DNA of 64,000 nucleotides, taken from Saturnia japonica (Eukaryota; Arthropoda; Insecta; Lepidoptera; Saturniidae). Position 1 is the stretch's first letter. Each line of letters opens with the position of its first letter. The translations under genes were made by a program, and so were the position numbers. Under the pieces are notes generated by a model that saw only the letters and a program-made list of their open reading frames with translations, had not been told where the DNA came from and did not search any database. The stretch lies in contig CM065320.1 in the NCBI GenBank assembly GCA_033032175.1, positions 10,993,413 through 11,057,412 on the forward strand, in the 5' to 3' direction. This document shows positions 33,784 through 44,852 of the stretch, in pieces.

Positions 33784-34764
33784 TTGACCACCCTCCTCCG
33801 TAGTAGGAACATTCCCTACTACACTTACGCCCTCGAAGAGGAGCGTGTCCTACGGGTTGTGCTTCGGCGCATCCCAGTCGAAATCTCACCAGAGGAAGTC
33901 TTTGCCTCCATTGAAGCACAAAAATTCCCCATCCGAGAGGTCGATCGGATGTATAATAAAGAGAAACGAGCCCTTCCAATGCTCGTGTTAATCTTAGATA
34001 AAACGCCTGAGGGCAAAAAAATATTTAACCTAGAAATTGTATGCGAGCTCTCCGGAATAACCGTAGAGCCTCCATACAAAAATTCGAAGCCCTCCCAATG
34101 CCACAACTGCCAGTTGTACGGACACTCTGCCCGCAACTGCTTCCTTCGTCCGAGGTGCGTTAAGTGCCTCGAAGACCACCCAACCAGGGAGTGCACGCGT
34201 CAGCGTGACTCTAACACCCCCCCGAGCTGCGTACTATGCAGGGAGGAGGGACATCCTGCGAACTATCGCGGATGCCCCAAGGCCCCGCACACCATGCACC
34301 CCCGCCGCCCTGGGCAGGCTGCCCCTCAGCGGGCACCCCCCGCCTCAGGGTCCCGGGCGCAGCAACCTCTGCTCAATCCAGAGGTCTTTCCGTCCCTCCC
34401 TGCCCCCCGCCGCACTCAGGTGACCGTAGGCCCCCCCGCACCCCAGGTGCAGCCCAAACCCGCGCGTTCGACTCAGAACGCATGGGCCCCCAAACCGCAG
34501 CCCCTTATGGCTATGGACATCCCTGCGCCCCGCGCTCCAGCGCCCCGCGCCCCAGCACCACGCGCTCCAGCGTCCCGCGCCACCACAATGGATGACCTTA
34601 TGCTATCGCTCACTCGTGAGCATGAGATACGCGAAATCCTCGCATACAAAGCCCATATGGAGCAGTACGGTTTCGTCGAAACCATAGCTGCCTTTCCCCG
34701 GCTCGTAGAGACGTTACAGCGTCTCGATCGCGAAGCCGCCAACCTCAGGCCTCTCAATGGCTAA
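33784..34764 (+). CDS. Jockey-like LINE ORF1 (gag-like RNA-binding protein), 5'-truncated
   Basis: Encodes a nucleic-acid chaperone packaging the retrotransposon RNA. The 326-codon frame has the PRE_C2HC region (residues about 25-105, ending ITVEPPYKNSKPSQ). Three zinc knuckles follow: CHNCQLYGHSARNC (CX2CX4HX4C), CVKCLEDHPTREC and CVLCREEGHPANYRGC. Next come a long Pro/Ala-rich linker containing repeated APRAPAP and a C-terminal helix (LMLSLTREHEIREILAYKAH). The upstream part of ORF1 is missing; the first Met is probably internal, because homology in the inverted copy extends further. The stop overlaps the ORF2 start in ATGGCTAA. Codons are GC-rich compared with host sequence. Confidence 0.9.
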   Translation: MTTLLRSRNIPYYTYALEEERVLRVVLRRIPVEISPEEVFASIEAQKFPIREVDRMYNKEKRALPMLVLILDKTPEGKKIFNLEIVCELSGITVEPPYKNSKPSQCHNCQLYGHSARNCFLRPRCVKCLEDHPTRECTRQRDSNTPPSCVLCREEGHPANYRGCPKAPHTMHPRRPGQAAPQRAPPASGSRAQQPLLNPEVFPSLPAPRRTQVTVGPPAPQVQPKPARSTQNAWAPKPQPLMAMDIPAPRAPAPRAPAPRAPASRATTMDDLMLSLTREHEIREILAYKAHMEQYGFVETIAAFPRLVETLQRLDREAANLRPLNG

Positions 34765-35131
34765 ACTCAAGCCGAGAGGTTTAAACATCTCCTTTTTTAA
34801 TGCGCGGAACCTATATCCGCAGCGTGATCTCGTCGCGACTTATCTTAAAGATCACCAAATAGACGTTCTCTTAGTACAGGAAACGCTCTTAAAGCGTGCT
34901 AAACGCAATCCGAGTATCGCAAACTATAACATCGTTAGAAATGACCGCGACGGCCGAGGGGGCGGCACTCTCATTTACTACAAGCGCTCGTTGTATTGCA
35001 TGCCGATAGATCCTCCGATACTTACCAATATGGAAGTATCCGTGTGTAGACTAGGAATGACCGATCATCCTGCTCCATATGGGCTTTGTATGCGAGGATT
35101 TCGCGTACCATGCTCACGAGTGAGCGAATAG
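34757..35131 (+). pseudogene. Jockey-like LINE ORF2 start (AP endonuclease N-terminus), truncated
   Basis: Begins in the 8-bp overlap ATGGCTAA with ORF1, a layout suggesting termination-reinitiation. The sequence MAKLKPRGLNISFFNARNLY, VLLVQETLLK and DGRGGGTLIYYKRS gives the endonuclease/exonuclease/phosphatase fold with the metal-site Asn and catalytic Glu. Homology ends near residue 102 (about 35062). The rest of the frame is the reverse of ORF1, because an inverted ORF1 copy begins there. No RT follows. Confidence 0.85.
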
Positions 35132-36360
35132 CATAAGGTCATCCATTGTGTGCGCGGACGCTAGAGAAGCGTGGTGCTGGGGCTCGGGCGCATGGAGCGC
35201 GTGATCGCAGGGATGTCATAGCCATCAAGGCAGCGGTTGGAGCACATGCGTTCTGAGTCGAACAGCGGGTTTGGAGCTGACACCAGGAATGCGGGGGCTA
35301 CGGTCATGAGTGCTCGAGGGGCAGGGTTGTCGGACGAGTTAAGACCTCTGATTGACGTCATAGCGCCTGCGCACCCCGGACCACTTTCAAGATCGGGGGT
35401 ACACCGACTGAGGTGGCTTGACATAGCCCTGCGGCGGGGGTGCAAAATATCGCGCTGTGCAGGTACGACTCATTCGGGTCGTACACGATAGTTCGCAGGA
35501 TGTCCCTCCATCGCCGTGCATCGTACGCAGCTAGGGGGAATAGTTAGAGTCAGCCGCTGACGCGTACAGTCACAACTGGTTGGGTGGTCTATGCGAGGCA
35601 CTTAAACGCTACCTCGCGACGATAGGAAGCAGTTGCGGGCAGAGTCGTCCGTACAACTGGCAGTTAGTGGTCATGGGACGGCTTCGAATTTTTGTATGGA
35701 GGCTCTACGTTATGCGCACGTAGATCTCGCAATACGACTTCCTAGTTGACACATTTTTTTCCTCCAAGTCGTTTTATCTGAGAGGCCTAACGACGAGAGG
35801 TGGAAGCGGCGACGATCGCTCTTTTGTACATCCCGATGCCGACCGTCTCGATGCGGATTTTTGATGCTTCAATGGAGAAGCAACGACTTCGACTCTGGTG
35901 CGCATTTGACTGTTATGCGACCGAATGCACAACCACGTACGATTACGCTCCTCTTCAGAGAGCGTAAGTGTATAGATGTTCCGTACTAACCGGAGGAGGT
36001 GGCAAAGTCTGCAGATGGCAGTTTGACGTGCTCATTAGTCGAAGGGCTAAGGCCTGTCGCGGTATCTGACTTGCTTTGGAAAGTATCCTCATTTTTAGTC
36101 CTTTTAAGCTCATGGTGAGCTTTGTCCAGACCTTTTGTCGTGGATAATCCTATCGGAAGGGGTTTGGCTTTTACCGACGACCGCTTCTCGGTATTCATCG
36201 AGGGTGCAGAGGCGGCGGAGCCGTTAGCCGCTTTTGTCTGTTTTAGCCGCGTTTCCTCGAACAGCGTCTATAACACCGGGCGCGCGTTTGCGGGATTTGA
36301 CGATCGTGAATTCGTCATTTTCCGCGTGGAGGTTCTGAATAAGCTCGCGGTATTATGAAT
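35063..36360 (-). pseudogene. second LINE ORF1 copy, inverted, indel-riddled
   Basis: Reading right to left this matches ORF1 from before its truncated start (NLHAENDEFTIVKSRKR near 36300, then FQSKSDTATGLSP, HVKLPSADFATSSG near 36000) to the helix at 35063. Compared with the plus-strand copy (33768-34672), it differs mainly by frequent one- or two-base insertions and some deletions. For example, 'gacactct' is matched by 'gacgactct', 'aggtgcgttaag' by 'aggtagcgtttaag', and 'gcgatagc' by 'gcgaatagc'. All zinc-knuckle frames are destroyed. Indel excess is unlike ordinary neutral decay and resembles uncorrected long-read sequence. Confidence 0.8.
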
Positions 36361-38030
36361 CCCTGGTTCCCGAAGTGCTGAGCGAGATCTCTGCCATTCT
36401 CAAGGAAGGGTTAAGACTTACTGAAAGTGCGTCCAGTCTCTGTTTCGACTGGTATCAGGAACGAAGTACTCAAGAGTTCTTCGATCACCTCATAGCTCTG
36501 AATTGGTCTGCATATTGAATGTAGCCATAGCGGCAACTGCCATTTTCCAGCCGTCTGGAAAAGGCCATTGTCATGGAGGTATTCACAAGATCCGCTGTTA
36601 GCGATTTTGGTCGGACTTGCCGAGAGGCGTACCGCCTATCAGTGCTTGCGAAGGTTAGCCTGGTGGTAAAATCGGTCGCAGCGGATCGAGCGTCGCGTGA
36701 AACCGGTGCTCAAATCGGCGGGTGAGATCGCGGCGGAGGTGGAGGAAGGCCTGCGCGGTAACGGCGCTCTGATGCTGATTCGGTTTTCGTGACGTAGACG
36801 AGTCCGCCATCTGTGACCTACTTATCATAGTGCACCGCCTCAGCGCGAGCATATGTAGGGCTAAGTTCATTAATCGCTGTGTTCCGAGTTATCCAAACTC
36901 CGTTTGCATCTAGCTGGCTAAGTCTCGTATTTTAATTCGTAGCCAAGGCGGTGGCGGTTTGATAAGGTCTGGCACGAGTGATTAGTCTATAAGCTGTCAC
37001 CTCCCGCTGGAGGGCAGGGTACGCCGATAGAATTAGTTAACAGCATCCGCGATTACCTCGGAGCAATGACCGCACCTGTGTCGCTACACGAGTGTAAGTG
37101 AACTATCAGGACAACCCATCCCATACGTTTCTAGGGGAGTCCCTCAAGCAGTTCCATCCTGGCAGAGACGCTAGGCCGTTCAATCTGCTCCGTCCAGAAC
37201 CTACCAAGGATGGACTGTCAAGAGAAGTTGAAGTAGGGTCTGGGTACGCTGACGATACATGTGCTTATACTCCTCAAAAGGCAAACGAGAAACCTCAAAT
37301 GTAGGATCCCAAGAGCCGTGACCGAGTCTGAAGTGGTTTAACGACTGGCGAGATAGCCAGTAAACCCCACGAAGAGCGCAGCGGTGCTCTTCGACCACCG
37401 TTCGTCACGTTAGCACCGTTAGGTAACTCAAGACTAGAACTTGAACTCTAAACCGTGGATTTGCGTGTCTTTAGAAACAGGATTTCGCGCTGAAAAGCGC
37501 GTTTATTGTCGTACTGAAAAGTACGGTTTTTCGTGTGCACCGAAGTGCTACACGAAATGTGCGAGCGAGACGGTGCTATGCGCGCAACGAGTACCTAGAT
37601 AATCGCTACACAACAATAACACGACCTCGCTATAACACGCGGTATGAATAGCTTAATAACTAGCTTAAAACTGTGTGCTTTGAACCGGCAGGCCTAGGAC
37701 CGGGTCCGTTGATCAAAACAAACAAGTCGTACACTAGTACAAGCAGAGCGTGAATGAAATGGCTTAAAAAACTAGCTTTACACTGTGTACTCTGAACCGG
37801 CAGGCCTAGGACCGGGTCCGTGGATCAGAGTAAACAAGTTGTACACTAATTTAAGCAGAATGCGATAATTCGGAAAGCGATCGAGAGCGCGAGCGGGCAC
37901 GTCCGTTCACGTCAGCGGTCGAAATCGGAATCTCCTTGTGAAATGTGGTCGTGTTACCGAATTTAACTTGTGATTATCTCAGACCGAAAGAATTAAACTC
38001 TTGGTCTAATTTGGTTTAGTAGGTAAGTAT
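36361..38030 (-). repeat. probable 5' region of the inverted LINE copy
   Basis: GC-rich sequence upstream (rightwards) of the inverted ORF1. 36360-36870 probably contains the ORF1 N-terminus in several frames (pieces such as MADSSTSRKPNQH). 36900-38030 is presumably the 5' UTR. It ends in a 112-bp direct repeat and passes into AT-rich Helitron DNA near 38100. Confidence 0.5.
37646..37865 (-). repeat. two ~112-bp direct repeats in the LINE 5' region
   Basis: 'tgaaccggcaggcctaggac' followed by 'cgggtccgttgatca' at 37681 and again at 37793, with flanking 'actagctt...actgtgt' and 'caag(t/c)tgtacacta' also shared. Monomer repeats of this sort are common promoter units at LINE 5' ends. Confidence 0.8.
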
Positions 38031-38111
38031 CATATCACATATCACACATTGGCAGTCAACGACTCATGAAACGAGTGATTGCTTTTTGGACGCTTGTTTC
38101 GATTTACTTTA

Positions 38112-39783
38112 ATAAATACTTGCGGTGTGCTCGCGGCTCCGAACGCGTTTGTAGGTTTGTACACTACGCATTAATTATTTAAATTCCTTTATTTATACTC
38201 ATATTGTTGACAATTAATATGTCGTATCAATTCAGGAGTGGCATGTATTTCCCGTGTACAATCTTCATCAAAAATGAAAACTATTATTCTAATGCATTAT
38301 TAATTCTTATAGCCTCTCAATTATAGTAGGTATGATGTGTTTTCCTTCTACAAAATTTGATCAGAATCGGTTGAGAATTGAGGAGAATTAAAGTTTTTGA
38401 ATTACTTTTTTTTTAATTCTAGAAGTAATAAATAATGACAATTCTTAAAGCCTACTAATTATGTAAATAATTAGACTTCCCGTGTATAAAAAAATTTCAT
38501 CAAAATTGGTTAAGAAAATTTTCATTACTTTTAATTCATGGAATGAGTTATACTTCCCGTGTACGTAATTAAATTAACGAAAATATATATATTTAGATTT
38601 TTTTTTACATTATCTAAAAGTAATATTGAAATTTCTTATACCCTATCAACTGACCAATGATATAAGCATCCCGTGTACAAAATTTCATAAGATTCGGTCA
38701 AGCCGTTTTTGAGTTAAATCCGGACATACAAACAGACAGACAAAGAGTAGCATATTCGTGATCAGTGTCGTTCATATAATATGCGTATCAGGAAATTTTG
38801 GAAAAATATTAAAAGTACAGACAGGACTTCAGATTTATTAATATAGATAGCTACATTAATATAATATCAAAAAAAAAAAACTAAATAAAATCATAGATGG
38901 GCTTGTCACTATGTGGTATTGTGGTCGCAATCCCTACCACCCCGCTATATTACATTTGCACCGGCTGATTTCGGAACACGACAAACCAAAAGAAAATCAT
39001 AGATGGGATTATTACTGTTTATATGGTATTGTCATTATATGTCAATATGAATCCAACACATAAACCGTCCCAATAAGACTTCAAAAATAATTAAAATCAT
39101 ACCTTATTGTACCGGCCTACAGAAAGGTTTTTTTTTAAACCTGAAACCCCCTTTTATTACTTTCTTACCAAAAGCACAAATACGAATGGGTTCTTCACAT
39201 AAACTTTTACCCAAGTTTTATTTTCACCACTTAAGGAATAATACAATGAAATAATTATTCACTTGTAGCAAAACTGTATAATCCAGATAATTTACAATAG
39301 GTGAATATATCGCTTAGAATATATAAAATCCCGCGAGCCGCGATTGACGCGCACTTCATATTCCTACCATAAAATAAAACAGTAATTATGCCGTATTGCG
39401 AAGTTAAATAGTTTATATACACTTCAGCTAATCTTAAAAATAATACTGGATTATCATTTAATAGTTCATTATTAGAAATACAATACATTTGTTATTAAGT
39501 ATAACAATATCAATTAATCAACAAACCAGATTGACAACTAACAAACTGGTTGCTATGGCAGCCGATGTTATTTCACCATTATCGCGCATGCGCATTTGGT
39601 GTTCCCATATTTTGTCCATAGAAACTTTCATTAAAGTTTTATTTTCGCTACAAAAAATATCCTATATCCTTTCCCAAGATCCAATCTTATCTCTATACCA
39701 AAATTCATTGAAATTGGTTCAGCGGTTTAGGCGTGAAAGCGTAACAAACAAACAAACTCACTTTCACGTTTATTAGTTAGGAT
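38112..39783 (-). mobile_element. Helitron, family A, long copy
   Basis: Reverse-orientation relative of 8633-9405. It ends at right with the complement of the head ('ttagttaggat' near 39773-39782) and 'aattcattgaaattggttca'. The middle carries 'cccgcgagccgcgattga' (39330) and 'acccaagttttattttcacc' (39211). The left end has 'gtatttcccgtgtacaatct' (38248) and the GC-rich tail 'gtgtgctcgcggctccgaac' (38129). An extra ~0.85 kb (38280-39130) is absent from the other copy and includes three 'cccgtgtac' blocks shared with 61240-61620. Confidence 0.75.
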
Positions 39784-39910
39784 GAAAGGTTTATTATAAA
39801 ATACAGAAACAGTTTATCAAAACAAAGTTCCTTCAGGTCTACAAATTCTTATGATCGCGGAGATTCCTGAAGTGAAACATAAATCGTTTTAATTATACAA
39901 TTTATTTTTA

Positions 39911-40235
39911 ACTAGCAACCCGTCCCGGTTTCGCACGAGTAGCAGAGTTATAATATATTATATAGGTAGCATAACTCTATTGGCTTACCTACGTGGCGCA
40001 CGCCAGTAAAGCTTCCAGTGGGCATAATTTTTCCCGGCATTTTCAACCATAGATGTAGTCAACAATCATCAACATATTTCAGCTATTTTACACAACACCA
40101 TAATACCTAAACCTTCTTCATGAATAACTCCGGTTATTGATGAAAACTGTATGAAAATCCGTTCGGGAGTTTTTGAATTTATCACGTTCAGACAGACAGA
40201 CGTGGCGGAAGGACTTTGTTTTATAGTTTAGCATG
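39911..40235 (-). mobile_element. short Helitron-like repeat, family E
   Basis: Left end is 'actagcaacccgtcccggtt' followed by 'tcgcacg', the complement of a GC-rich CTAG terminus (39912-39915). The right end has 'aaaatccgttcgggagtttt', (cagacaga) and 'ggactttgttttatag'. Pieces of the same family occur at 42030-42190. No coding. Confidence 0.65.
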
Positions 40236-40689
40236 ATGTACCTATGTACATTGTGCGGCTTTGTCTACGGTAAAATATAACGCAGTTATTTTTAAATCAT
40301 TGTATTACTTGTAAAAAAACACGGTATAAGGTACATGTGTGTTCAGTTTTGTTTGGATACAGTCGGCTTCTATCGGAGACGTCTATAAAAATACGGTCGA
40401 CCGCAACCATGATTTGCATAGGTCCGATCCATCGGCATGGAACTCTCGAGCCGGCTGCTTGCGCGATATAGTGACACAGCATTCACTAGCTTTAAACATA
40501 CATAGGTACATTACATTGCACATCACACACACGCACACTTTTTTCTTTTTTTGACTAGTTGAGACTTAGACCAAATTGACAGATTATGAAATAGATTCCC
40601 ATGTTTTTTCCTAATTCCGAGAAGATATATTTAGATTGCATTATCAACAATGAATAATTAGCTAGATCGCGACATAATTTGCATACACG

Positions 40690-40900
40690 GAGAGGTTCGG
40701 CCGCATGCCTTCTGCGCTCGCCCACTAGCCCCGTGAAGCGGTCAAAGCCTCTAATGGCTCCAGAGCCCTAAAGGCTAACAGTGAGGTCAGTAAAAAAAAA
40801 GTTATTTGGAGTTGTGCTACTACCAGACTGCAGCTGCGCTCTTTAAACATGTTATTAAATATGCTCAGTAGTTGATCTAATCACACTTTTCAGCGGAAAC
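40690..40900 (+). repeat. unclassified dispersed repeat, copy 1
   Basis: 'gtgaagcggtcaaagcct', 'ggctccagagccctaaagg', 'ctaacagtgaggtcagt' and a poly-A run. The same order of motifs recurs, always on the plus strand, at about 46175-46350, 46830-46950 and 56800-57000. Family unknown. Confidence 0.6.
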
Positions 40901-41094
40901 ATACAATCGCACATTTGAGTGCACATTTTTAAACTTTCAGACCCACGTTTTTGAGTGATTACTTGCCGGTTTAAAGAACTGCGTTCTCTCTAGTTCGCGA
41001 CTGTTAGAACCTCGTTTTAAAGTCCAATTAGATTCCTCGTACTATGGAGTTATTCGCTTCTAATAATTACAAATGGAGGACTTAATGCTAAAAA

Positions 41095-41610
41095 GCATTC
41101 TCTACCAGTATTCCAGGGGAGCAAGAGAAAGTAAGTAAAACCTACGTAGCGAATACTTGAAAGAATCCCGAGAATTAGCTAGTTGGATTTTGGTAGAAAG
41201 CGAATTCCACAGTCGTGCTGCAGTTACGGCAAAGGATTGGTCGCGGAAATTAGTATGATGACTTGGTATACTGAAAATTAAAGAATCAGAAGATCTCAGC
41301 TGTCTATAGTGCCTATCCGCGAGAGAGGGAAATAGTTTTTTTTTTAATATTTAGGGGATTTGGGATTATTAAGTACGGAGAAAAGAAGACGAAAGTATTC
41401 TTAAATTCCTACGTTGGTTGCCGAATAGGTAGCCATTTCAACCTGGCTTGGTATTCAGATACATGATCAAATTTCCGAAAACGGAAGATGAAGCGGATGC
41501 AGTGATTAAGTAGACGATCAAGTTTTTTCAAGAGAACTTCTGAGAAGTCCAAGTAAGCAACGCCTGCATAATCCAGAAGAGGGATAAGATGAGTATTTAT
41601 ACTAGGGAAA
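41095..41610 (-). pseudogene. CR1/L2-like LINE, reverse-transcriptase C-terminus
   Basis: Minus-strand reading gives HLIPLLDYAGVAYLDFSE, then LLNHCIRFIFRFRKFDHVS, YQARLKWLPIRQPT, and after stops LADRHYRQLRSSDSLIFSIP and DQSFAVTAARLWNSL. The ARLWNSLP-type ending is a hallmark of the CR1/L2/Daphne group. Frameshifted and 5'-truncated; inactive. Confidence 0.85.
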
Positions 41611-42029
41611 TCTTTGTATGAAAAGGAAGAAAGTTTTTCAAACGCATGAGAGAATTAAGAGAAGCATAAAATTTGAATACGTGATATCTTATAAAGTATT
41701 TATTTAAATGGAAAACTGTAAAGCACAATTTTATTCTACATTTAATACCCAAGCTAACTAAAATACTTATGTAGGTAAACATTGATACTAAATTAGAGAA
41801 AATAGCTTCGCAAATAACGTAATATTTTTAAATATTATATTGAAGATAAAAAAGTTACTGTGAGTCAACCTTAGGAGATAAACATATACCATCACGGACT
41901 TTTCTCTAGGCTTTTTAAAGAACTACAATTCTTTGGAACATAACTTTGCTGTATCTCATAAGGTTTAGCCAGCGTAAGCTACGTAATTTACGACTTGATT
42001 ACAAATAATTAAATTTTCTATACTATACA

Positions 42030-42440
42030 AAAACTTTATTGGAATGTATCGTATATATAACAATCCGTAAGAAATTATCTAAATATTTGTGGAACCCGCA
42101 TTAAAATTCGTTGCGCAGTTTAAAAAATCTAAGCGTACGTAGAGCCAGAGCGCGGGAAGCGACTTCATTTTATACTATATATAGATTTATGTTCTTATCT
42201 ATTAAAAAAAATCGTTTCATAATAATTATATTAGCTGGCCCATCAGAAGTTGTTCTGCCCTTTTCGGTACCTAGTTAATGGCTCGGATAAAGCGCCTCAT
42301 ATCGGATCCTGACATAACATCGTCTCGATAAATCGAACATATTTGCATATGAGCTCAATCGGTAGTCGTTCAGAAGTTATAAAATCACTAACAGACAAAC
42401 AGACGCACACAAGATTTATCCATTTTATAAATTACGTTTA
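42030..42440 (-). repeat. pieces of Helitron/LINE-type repeats
   Basis: 42090-42190 ('aaattcgttgcgcagttt', 'cgcgggaagcgacttcattt') belongs to family E. 42225-42410 ('gcccatcagaagttgttctg', 'atgagctcaatcggtagtc') is another dispersed repeat tail ending in 'cagacaaacagacgc'. Confidence 0.45.
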
Positions 42441-42888
42441 AAACACCTGTTATTTGTGTATCAAAATTATTAGATAATAAGTGTATTATGTTTAGAATTT
42501 AGTCTGATTCCACGAAACATATAAAAACTTTGTGCGCTCAAAAACCAGGTTCATTATCGTGACAAACTCTGCAACAGATTTTCCCTATTGCAATTGTGTC
42601 AATGCTTGTTACAAAACAACAGTAACAATATTAAATCATTTCGTATGATAGAAGTGTTGTGGCCAAATTACTGTTTGTGCAAAATTATAAATAAACTAAT
42701 CGGTTAGTTACCATTAAAAGTAAGTACTTACATATTTTTAAATCGATTTTTTTTTAGCACCATTATGGTTTGAAACTCGATATAACGAAAAAGCTATAGT
42801 TAAGAGACAAACATACATCTGTTAGGATTTAGCATGTACGAGAACACATTTTCATTTGCAAGTCCTGATTTTCACGAATACAATCGTC

Positions 42889-42975
42889 GTCGAATTGGCT
42901 TAGCGATGTGAGGACCAGACTTGTACGCACCGTTATACAGTACCAGTGGTTCGAGTCCCGCAGATTTAGGATTTT
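42889..42975 (+). mobile_element. tRNA-derived SINE head
   Basis: Box-A-like 'ttggcttagcgatgtgagg' (42894) and a perfect box B 'ggttcgagtcc' (42948-42958), spaced like an internal pol III promoter. No closed acceptor stem was found, so it is a SINE head and not a functional tRNA gene. Confidence 0.6.
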
Positions 42976-42999
42976 TTAAATGAGATTTTATAGAAGATA

Positions 43000-44320
43000 T
43001 TATTATGTTTTCTGAAGTTTTCACTAATACCGCGTGTGAACTGCACATAGGTTTTTTTAGTTTTCTTTTTAATTTTATAAATATCATTTACTATCACCGT
43101 GTAAGGTGAAATATAGTAAATAATTCTTATATTATGTGTTTGTGTGTAAAGCCAGTGTTGGTTAAAATTTAATTGCATTGTAAATTAAAGAATAATTTAT
43201 TATGTCACTCATAATGATTAAAATAAATAATAACAATATCAGCCTGTAAGTGTCCCACGGATGGGCAGAGACAAGGGATAGTACGGGCATAATCACAACG
43301 CCGTGCCAGCTCACAACATATTTGCGGTTTCAAACTTTGAGAAATTAACAGTTCTATAATATTTTCCCACATACAGTGCTACTACAAGAACATTTCACAA
43401 GTGTTCAGGTTTCCTGGCGATGTTTTTCTTCATTGTCAAACGATAGTGCTAGCAATATTAGATTATTAAAAGTACACTAGTTTCGAAAAATTAGTTCGAT
43501 TCATCGAATTTGATATTCCGCCGGTTTAAACCACTCGACCACCACGACTTTTCACACAATTAATAATTGTAATCAATTGCCAATATTTTGGTGTATTTAA
43601 CAGCACCTTTTTTTATAGCATGTGAGTGACGTCACTTATATTGTAAGCGTAGGTATTTTGTGTAACATATAATAAGGCTGATCTAATATTATAAATAGGT
43701 ACTGGTTACTTTGTTCTAATATAGGTAATTAAATCTACAAAAGTTGAGCGGTATGTGTTTTTATTTGTGAATAAAAAATAATCAGTCTTTGCTCGATCAA
43801 TGCTAAACAACATTACAACTTTAATATAATTTTATTGGCTCATTATTTCTTTAAGCGGAACACCATCTTCTGTATCCTTTTTATAGCTAACTTCCCGACC
43901 CGACCTATACCGAACCTATCTGTTCTTCGTCTATACAATAAATATCAATTAATATACCAACAGTCACCAATATAAACCCACCCAATATAAATTATAGCAT
44001 CTTAGCAGCCGTCGAATTTTTTTTAACTATTTCTTAATTTATATTTCTGGCATCATAATACAAACTAAGCAATTAATTATAGATGATTATACATGAAATA
44101 TAGTATATATATAAGTATAGGAAACTTGATATATTAATCGTATAAATAAAGTTGTAAAACTGAAATAATATAGAGTTCTCCTTTTTTATTCTCTTAGAGT
44201 ATAGTCGTATTTTATTGTAATCAAAGTTACGATGTTATTCATATTGTGTGCCGTACCATCAGATGAAGTGGAGTTATCGACTCCATCGTATAAAACCATT
44301 TATATATTTCTAATTTTGTT
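43000..44320. other. noncoding interval upstream of the plus-strand LITAF gene
   Basis: Contains SINE-like remains at 43370-43560 and AT-rich DNA. A noncoding first exon of the downstream gene should lie here or farther left, but no convincing donor was picked out. Confidence 0.35.
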
Positions 44321-44331
44321 TCAGTTCAAAG

Positions 44332-44852
44332 ATGAATACAGTAACACCAGTTGGTCCAAAGTCCTGTCCGATGATATGTCCTTCGTGTAATGTAACTATT
44401 AAAACAACTGTCGAAAATACTACTACAATTAAAACTCACATAATGGCATGGTTACTCTGCTCGTAAGTACAATAACTTTTTCTAGGAATTCATCTATTAT
44501 CAGTTCTCGCTAGTTGCAAGGAGTCGTCTATGTCTTGTGCTATATTATATACTATGATTTTAATTATGTACAAAAGATATACTTGTGAGATAGGTTTAAA
44601 TAAATAAGAGCACAATGTCCTCGTATAAATATTATACATTTTCTGACTGTTTCACATGTTTATAAAAATAAAAACCGTTATCATTTTTTGGTCACAATAA
44701 TAGAAATAATTTTAAATAATATGATATTATGTATTTGTTTCAGATGCTGTTGTGTATGTCTACCCTGCGTTCCGTACTGCACGAATTCTTGTCAAAACGC
44801 TGACCATTACTGCCCAAACTGCCAGTCCTACATTGGAACGTACAAACACTGA
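44332..44852 (+). CDS. LITAF-domain protein, 79 aa
   Basis: Complete two-coding-exon gene: 44332-44462 and 44744-44852 (stop TGA), joined in phase 2 (TC|GTAAGT, TTTCAG|A). The acceptor 'ttttgtttcag' at 44324 places the ATG 7 bp into its exon, so a 5' noncoding exon exists upstream. The protein is MNTVTPVGPKSCPM, then CPSC, a short polar link, and the hydrophobic hairpin THIMAWLLCSCCCVCLPCVPYC. It closes with HYCPNC and QSYIGTYKH. Among the window's LITAF genes it has the most cysteines in the hairpin and is the only one on the plus strand; its last coding exon is 109 bp against 103 bp elsewhere. It lacks PPxY. Poly(A) signals lie nearby (AATAAA near 45253). Predicted endosomal/lysosomal membrane protein. 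Confidence 0.92.

Noticed and set aside
33784..34764. Host gene with CCHC zinc knuckles (CNBP-like)
   Set aside because: PRE_C2HC context, overlap with an endonuclease ORF and an RT tail nearby make it LINE ORF1.
36122..36358. 78-codon plus-strand ORF and other frames at 35.2-37.4 kb
   Set aside because: Shadows of the inverted, indel-bearing LINE ORF1 and its 5' region.
42889..42975. tRNA gene with box A and perfect box B
   Set aside because: No acceptor stem pairing and no terminator in place; the sequence fits a SINE head.
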